64,000 nucleotides of DNA from Onchidella celtica (lineage: Eukaryota > Mollusca > Gastropoda > Systellommatophora > Onchidiidae): positions 44,300,521 through 44,364,520 of the forward strand of contig OZ007569.1 of NCBI GenBank assembly GCA_963931925.1, written 5' to 3'. The notes under the pieces were generated by a model, which had not been told where the DNA came from, did not search any database, and worked only from the letters and a program-made list of their open reading frames with translations. A program made the position numbers and the translations under genes. Numbering within the stretch: the stretch's first letter is position 1; each line of letters opens with the position of its first letter. Of this stretch, positions 57,701 through 64,000 are shown one piece after another.

Positions 57701-59009
57701 AAGCTATTCCAGGATACTACTATCTGTCCATCTCTATGCTATTCTATCTATTACTATCTGTCTATTTTTATGCTATTTCACCCATCACCATCTGCCTATC
57801 TCCATGTTGTTTGACACTTACCACTGTGTCCATCCTCATGCTATTTCATCCATCAATATGAATTTACATCCATGCCATTTCATCCATAATTATCTATTTC
57901 TAAATTAATTTATTGACACGGCAGGGTTTGTGTAATGAAAGTACAGAACAATAATTGCTTACTATTCCATTGACTGAAATAAGCTAGTTAATAAATTATG
58001 CTAACCGATTCATTTTGTATTGAGAACTTGTGGAGTTTTAAAAACCGGTATTATATACAGAATTATTACTGTTATCGCGTCGACGTGCTCTCTCTTAACT
58101 TAGAATTAAACTCCTATCCAAAACTCCAGCATCCTTGTTCACTGATAAGCAAAAGAGCCATTAATTTTAAAGAACAAAAGAGGATTGACTTCTGTCTGTA
58201 TGTGTAATTAGGTGAGCGGAGATTAAAAGTTACCCAATATAACATGAAGCAGAGAGTAAAACAATGCGCTGGCCATCGTGTGATATATGAAATAGGTGGG
58301 AACCTTGAGTGACGCACGAACCTGACAACAAGAATTACGTGTTTTTTTGTTGTTGTTGTTTTATGTTTTTTCATTCGTAAAAACGACGATAAAAACCATC
58401 CGTTCATTTAATGCTAAGGCTAGGGCTGCCCAATTAATTTCGATTTCATTGTAGATTTTTGTCGTTTCTGTGACAATTTGAGAGCAAATAAAGAAACATG
58501 ACACAGGTGTACATAATAATTAATGTGCATGTAAAGTCAAAAATTGGCAAACAGAAAAAGTTGTATGCAGCAAAGCCTGGCGCAAGAAATAATACCCAAA
58601 TCATACAATAAAACGCAATGAAAAAGGCAAGACAAAAAAATCTCAATATTTCGTTTGAATACCTTTGTCAAGGAAAAAAAAAAACAGAAAAAAAAATGAA
58701 AATTGACCAGATAAAAATAAATTAATTCAAAAATATAGAATATGAAATATTTATAGAATATTAATTCAATACGGCGACTTATCTGCCAGTTCTGACTTGT
58801 ATTTCCGCAGAGCAGTACGTTCGCCAGTGTGTGGAGGCTCAAATTGTTCTTTTTGCCAATTTTTAACTTTGCTTTAACCCTTGCTGTGGCCCCACAGGTT
58901 TTCTGTGATTTTGCTATTTGCGTCAAATAAAGTGATTGGAACATTATAATGCTAAACTTGATATCTTGACTGAACATTTAGACAAGCACAAGAACTGATA
59001 GGGCAAACA

Positions 59010-59682
59010 TTAACGCGTGAACTGAGTGGGTCCGATTTAGATTCCTCTTCGTGTCGCAACCCTTAACTGAATGGGCGTAAAATGGCAGGAAAACGAATGC
59101 TGCACGTTTTTGATTCAGCTTGCTCTCCGCTCGTGAACATTGGGCTGGAGGTAAGAACTGACGGGACACACCAGTCTTTTAATCTCAGAACAATGGAGGC
59201 TTTGCAACTATTGTTTTTGTTTTGGGTGAAAAGAAGACGCCATACAAGACGTTACTGGACTCACAGTATATTTCAACGAAGAGAGGAATTCGGTGAATAT
59301 CATCTTTTGTGATGTACACTCGATTTGAATAATTGTCATCACTTTTGTCATACAGAGGTTGTCTTATTTGAACCGCAGCAATAAGAGCTTCGTTTTGTGA
59401 ACCGGAATCCATTGTAACTGAAGGCGTACCTAGCTAGGTCGTGTGTAGTAATGAAATTGCTGGAAGGAAACTGGAAGAAATTTTAATTGCGAGATAAAAC
59501 CTTCGTGATCGGTTCAGCAAATGGGAATGGCAGGGAAGGGACACGAAAGGGAAACTGACGCACTCTGTCTGCGATGATGAAATATTGAGACGCTTCCGGT
59601 GATTCGGCAACTGGGACTAAAGGTCAAGCTGAGGTCAAGCGGGAACGGAGAGGAAATCGGATCCACTCAGTTTACACTGTAA
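59010..59682. mobile_element. PIF/Harbinger-like DNA element in the ancient paralogue
   Basis: Terminal inverted repeats at 59014-59038 and 59654-59679 share AACTGAGTGG(G/A)TCCGATTT, with TAA at 59011-59013 and 59680-59682, the three-base target typical of PIF/Harbinger. The equivalent place in the 21.68-kb unit (about 9185-9195) lacks the insert. At ~670 bp it is non-autonomous. It carries a MADF-like ORF on the minus strand; DNA-binding proteins of MADF/Myb type accompany Harbinger transposases. No transposase was seen. Confidence 0.6.
59320..59412 (-). pseudogene. MADF-domain N-terminal fragment inside the Harbinger-like element
   Basis: From ATG 59412, residues 9-31 read as the start of a MADF domain: LIAAVQIRQPLYDKSDDNYS then NR, matching the LI-xV-xRPxLYDKSxxxYxNR pattern. 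After residue 31 the similarity ends although the frame stays open to 59185, and GTGTAC follows directly, so this may be exon 1 of a spliced accessory gene or the stump left by an internal deletion. The remaining two-thirds of the domain is not visible nearby. Confidence 0.45.
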
Positions 59683-60474
59683 TATTGATTAATATTGTAG
59701 CCATGACAGAGGGAATAAATGATTTTATTTAGATATAAATGGAAACATAATAGATTTAATAGATGATATACACAGTTCATCAATCACTGCGCCAGCGAGG
59801 ATGCAATAGGTATATCCTCTTTCATTAAAACAAAAGCATTAGTTATCGCATTTAACATAAATTACCAGCTTCTTTCACTGTTACATTATCGAATGAATTT
59901 ATCACAAACTTGGTGGCAAACCGAGAGATAGTTCTATAAATCTGTTTTATATAAATAAGACACAAAAAATTGCCGCATCAGAAATGATGATAATTTAAAG
60001 CAGTAAATCATATTACAAACATAATATAACCGAAACTTGTAATCTCCGCATTACATAACATTGTGTACATGTTCAGTCCGATATTCATTCATAGTTATAC
60101 AAGCTTGAAATTATACACGAAAACACATTTATCTGTCACTCGATAAAAACTTATAGATACACGCGTGGTATCCGGCATCTCCGGGTTTTTTTTCGGGGGG
60201 GGGGGGGGGGAGTGGTGAAGGGGATATTAAAAATGTCAGCTGGGGATTAAAAGAAACATGAGGAGACTGAACACTATATAGGAATTATTCTATCAAAAAG
60301 GGTCGTCAAACAAACAAAAATCTGGTCCAGGAAGTAAGGAAACATAACAATACGTTACAGTTGGAGTCCGTAGCGCCATTAGCCAAGATCTAGACCTTCA
60401 CAATGCAATATCAAGCACTATCAATTAAAAAATCGAAGACTTTCATGGCTGAAAATGAAATAACGGGAATTATT

Positions 60475-60657
60475 TTAAAAGAATTTTAAAAAAAAAAAAA
60501 TTACAAAAATCCAGTCCAGCGTTGTAAATCCCAGCCCTCCAATGAAACAAAATTTCTCTGGCAGATGTCGTCATCAAATCTGCGGAAATGTCAGCCGAAG
60601 TACGTTCAGTTATCGACAGCAATGTTACAGGTAGGTCTAGATCTAATGGGGAGTTTT
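60475..60657 (-). repeat. Micro-inverted segment relative to the unit
   Basis: The block containing GTCGTCATCAAATCTGCGGA matches the reverse complement of unit 9934-10090, while both flanks (CTGAAAATGAAATAA on the left, CAGCTG...CCAAATGGCAAAA on the right) match in direct orientation. One lineage has therefore suffered a local inversion of about 160-180 bp. Confidence 0.7.
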
Positions 60658-61837
60658 AAACTCAGCTGTGCCAAATGGCAAAATCGAAGCCCGCCATGAC
60701 GACCGATATAAATTATCATTTTGTAAGTTCATGCCAAATCCGAAGTCTCTAGCCGAGGTAGTCAGTCTGGGAAAAGTCACGGTGCATTTCGTTGCCCCCA
60801 AATGTATAATAGATTTGAAATATTCAAGCTCTGTCAAATTAGTAACGTAATGAATCGGGAAAAGGGCGAAACAGTTCCGGATTGACACAAGTACTTTCCA
60901 ATGATAGTGACTCTGGCGATACAATACTAAAATGACACCACTCACGGGGCCAGTTTAATATCGCAGGCTATAATAAACACGCATTGAGCAAGCACTGAGG
61001 AAATATTAACTTTGGCAAGACATTGATATTCTAGCACAGGAACAAGTCATACAAAATGTAATTGCCCAAATGAAATAGCAAAAAAATTCTCATCTTCATC
61101 AACTGAAACTGCAACATTTGTAATAATGTTAGACGTAAACAACTATACTTTTTTGTGCGTTATTAAGACATAACTAGATGAAGCCCGCAGATTCATATCC
61201 CATTGCTGAGTTCTTCCTTTCTGGTGGACCTCAAACCAGCACTCTTGTTCTCCCACAACAAGCAGAAAGACCACGGTATATTATGCTATTTTTACAAATG
61301 AGTTAACTGCCGTCGTAAGACAAACTCAAAGTAGAACAATACTGCCGTGCCAAAGGCCATATGAATGCTTTTCTTTTATGAGTTTGCCACACTAGACATT
61401 ACTATTCCGGAAGCAGATGCGTCTATCTCTGCCATTGTCATAAAAGAAGTATGTGTGAGACAAGTTCACTGAATCAATAAAATAGAAAAGGCCATGTTAT
61501 CTGTTAAGTCTCTCTGCCTTTGCACGGCACAATATCCCTGATCAGACCAAACAATAGAATCAGTACAAGAAAAGAACAGATTTTATGCATAAACAATGAA
61601 GATTTTTATATACCACAACCATGATAGACTAACTACAACTTATCATTGTCTAAAAATTTGCTACTCATTCGCGAACTAAGTTAGTATTGTTTCTTTAGAT
61701 CTTTCTTCTTCCTACAAGTCTGAGTTAGACAGTCATGGCTACATACATGGTGGTCACATTATTAATTCCAGTTCTGAACTGATCCAGTGTATTTGCATGT
61801 TTGAAATAATGTTGTATTAGACTGCATTATGACCTAA

Positions 61838-62068
61838 GGAGAGCTTTCTACCGGCTACAGCACCAGAGGTGCTCCCCGCAAACGCTACAAGGACACTCTA
61901 AAAAGGTCCCTGATCTCCTGCAATATTGATCCTAACCAATGGTCAGAACTCGCAGCTGACCGCGATAGCTGGAGGAAAAAAACTAAACAGGATACCGCCA
62001 AGCTTGAAAGTGACGTACAAGCCAGAGCATCGGAACGAAGGATGCGGCGAAAGAGCTTGAGACTATAA
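61838..62068 (+). mobile_element. 5'-truncated LINE fragment (RT C-terminal tail)
   Basis: 77 codons including the stop: GELSTGYSTRGAPRKRYKDT, then LKRSLISCNIDPNQW and a basic tail ending in TAA. This corresponds to residues ~937-1000 of the ORF2 at 52371-55514 (GELKEGKRQRGRPKLRFKD...GIDAQSW), but from another, diverged LINE family of the same kind. It lacks the endonuclease and RT core, so it is a dead 3' insertion. Its 3' UTR probably runs to about 62280. It replaces unit sequence ~11660-12189 in the paralogue. Confidence 0.7.
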
Positions 62069-62850
62069 AACAAAAACATTCATCTGGTGACTCATAGACT
62101 AGTAACAGACATTCAGATGTTCCGTTCTTGGAAATGGGCAAGATGTTGAATAATAAAGAAAGTGTAACAGTAGAATCTGGACAAAAAGACACACTGTCCA
62201 ATCTAAGTTACAAAGGTAACCAAACGTTACGCTTACAGGACAACACTGTACTATAAGAACATTGACAGTCGAGAAGACATTAACATCTTTACACAGGAGC
62301 AACTGCCGCAACCACAATAACCACAAGAACAGAAGATTAAAAACCTCACCTCCAGCTTCTGAACTGAAACTGCAACTTTTTCAAATAACGTCAAATAAAT
62401 AAAAATACAGGTAAGATCTGTGTTTGTCGGGGAACTCAGCCGAAGGCCACTTGACAGTAGACGTATGGACATTCTGTTATTTAAATAATAAAGTAACCAC
62501 TAGAGAACAGATATGAATTAATCTAAGCGCTTTTAGCTCGCAAGCATGCTTTAGGCCTTGGTTTAGATCATTCTTTTCTGAGGGATCTCAAGTCAAAACT
62601 GTTGTTGTGTCCTCCAACAATCACATAGATCACAATATATTAAGCTAGCTGTCTGTATACACAGGGTAACTACCATCTGTAGATCCACATTAAGAAATAT
62701 ATATCCCTGTCCAGACCAACGATAACTCAACACAGACAACCTACGGATTCCATGTGTAAACAATAACAAATTTGTAATCGTAATTTAAAAATACATGATT
62801 AATGTGTAGTCCTATTTAATAATCAGTGTATGGCGAAGTAAAATGTAGCT

Positions 62851-64000
62851 TCTTCTGTAGACCTTTATTCCACGTTTGAGTCAGATAATAAGTATGACTG
62901 CGCATTGTGTAAAACTCTTTCTGTATGTTTGCATCGTAGCAAGTTTTATTGTAACGGATGGCAGGTTGATCTTGATATCTGTCTCTAGATAATAGTAATA
63001 GCAGTGGAAATTAGTAACAGATTTTAACTACAATACAATTCACTGCAGTTACAATGTTCTCTAACATAAAGAATAACAATAAAAAAATCGCTATAGACGG
63101 TAAAGCTTCACCGCAGTTACAATAATCTCTAGTACTAGCATAAGGAAACAACATAATTATTTTGCTTTAATGTCAAACATGTTTTCAATTGGAGTTACAA
63201 TAATCACAAGCAAAAGGGAAAAATACATTGTTAAGTTATATTCTGATATGATATAAATAATCATAAATAACCTTAGCACAAGAAATATTAAATTTTTTAT
63301 TAGTACTGAATTCATTACATTTAAGATAATCTCCAGCACAAGCAAAACTAGATTGCTACTTAGTGTCTGTAACAGCTGAGGTTGTTCTAGCACGTTATAG
63401 CAGGGGGGAGTTAGTTGATCTAACTACAACCCTTTAGAAAACGAAACTATTACAGCTGTAAAATAAATAAACACGAGATCCGACGATAGATTAAATAATA
63501 CTAAAGTTTAATAACTGTATAGTGAACAATAAATTACTAGGAAGACACCAGCGAAACTAAATATCTACGCCACACAAAAGGAAACTCACTTACTCACCGA
63601 CCAACCACTCACACAGGTCTATATATATAAACATTCCTACAGAAACTTCCCGAAATAAACGTTACCTTTGCCCTCGCACAAACTAACCAATCACGCATCA
63701 ATACGTCATCAGGTTACATCACTCAAGGCCAAATCTGGCGTAAACATTCGTATCCACAACGTTATCGAATATTCGGGAACATACTAATATTTACTGAACG
63801 AGTCAAAACACCTGACAACAAGCGAGCAAGGAAAAAAACTACTCACTAGAAAAGAACGTCAGGTCACGGAGTACAGTACACTCTGGCGGTTGTCAACAAT
63901 AAAATGAAAAAAGTAGTGGACACATGCTCAGCCACCAGCACAACAACAAAACCGGGGGATGGCAAGGGGTAGCCCGCAGATGCTACACAACTCCCCAATT
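62851..64000. other. Right end of the window, no supported gene
   Basis: Two or three degenerate copies of a TTACAATAATCTCTAG-type motif lie at about 63052-63340. A related motif occurs in the unit at 11740 and 13120. From about 63400 the base composition changes and similarity to the unit is lost; the stretch looks like inserted repetitive DNA, perhaps an LTR, but I saw no primer-binding site or coding sequence to prove it. Confidence 0.4.

Larger units (their letters stand above)
57841..62850 (+). repeat. Diverged ancient paralogue of unit positions ~8500-12625
   Basis: Collinear similarity blocks (flank to unit): 57841-58000 to 8500-8650; 58150-58330 to 8670-8830; 58381-58480 to 8925-9020; 59683-59790 to 9195-9300; 60355-60474 to 9810-9933; 60658-60970 to 10091-10417; 61000-61290 to 11020-11300; 61540-61830 to 11375-11660; 62410-62850 to 12189-12625. 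Substitutions and indels are frequent, so this duplication is far older than the 21.68-kb array. No gene is carried in it within the window. Confidence 0.85.

Noticed and set aside
63400..64000. LTR retrotransposon end
   Set aside because: Composition and a GGGGGAGTTAGTT block suggest one, but no paired LTR, primer-binding site or coding region lies in the window.

Overview
The window is animal (eukaryotic) DNA. It is AT-rich and intron-containing, full of CT, GT, CATC and GATA/GACA microsatellites and long poly-C/poly-G runs, and it carries APE-type LINEs. A lophotrochozoan, most likely a mollusc, fits best; this is judged from overall style and ankyrin-SOCS gene content, not from a species-specific marker. 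No prokaryotic, rRNA, tRNA or CRISPR feature was seen.

Positions 1-51306 are one segment of about 21,683 bp in tandem: copy 1 (1-21683), copy 2 (21684-43367) and a partial copy 3 (43368-51306). Copy 1 starts at the window edge, so the array probably continues leftward. The copies look base-identical wherever I compared them, apart from changes in CT and poly-C tract length. This is either an extremely recent amplification or a false duplication made during assembly.

Each complete unit carries one large minus-strand ankyrin-repeat locus (13875-21798 in copy 1, 35559-43482 in copy 2). It has a candidate tiny first exon, a roughly 600-nt intron, and one huge exon encoding over 50 ankyrin repeats, three copies of a non-ankyrin 'VHWLQ...FNDILW' module, and a C-terminal SOCS-box-like motif. 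The last part suggests an ASB-like substrate receptor for an Elongin BC/Cullin-5 ubiquitin ligase. The exon is broken by in-frame stops and frameshifts into ORF A (about 1250 codons) and ORF B (948 codons). The lesions are the same in both copies, so they predate any real duplication. The rest of the unit is non-coding: a 64-bp-arm inverted repeat, an old internal direct repeat and simple repeats.

Right of the array, 51307-52321 is single-copy DNA ending in the 3' stump of a dead LINE. A full-length LINE with an intact 1047-codon endonuclease/reverse-transcriptase ORF (minus strand, 52322-56296) sits in the ATT-rich tail of that stump. A 35-bp minisatellite follows at 57486-57700. From about 57841 to 62850 the sequence is a diverged, collinear paralogue of unit positions about 8500-12625. 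It has a micro-inversion, a PIF/Harbinger-like insertion with a MADF-like ORF, and a LINE 3' fragment. Collinearity predicts a fourth, older ankyrin locus just beyond the right edge.

The history inferred is: an ancient duplication of the ankyrin region, mobile-element decay of one copy, inactivation of the other copy's gene, then very recent tandem amplification (or assembly duplication) of the inactivated copy.
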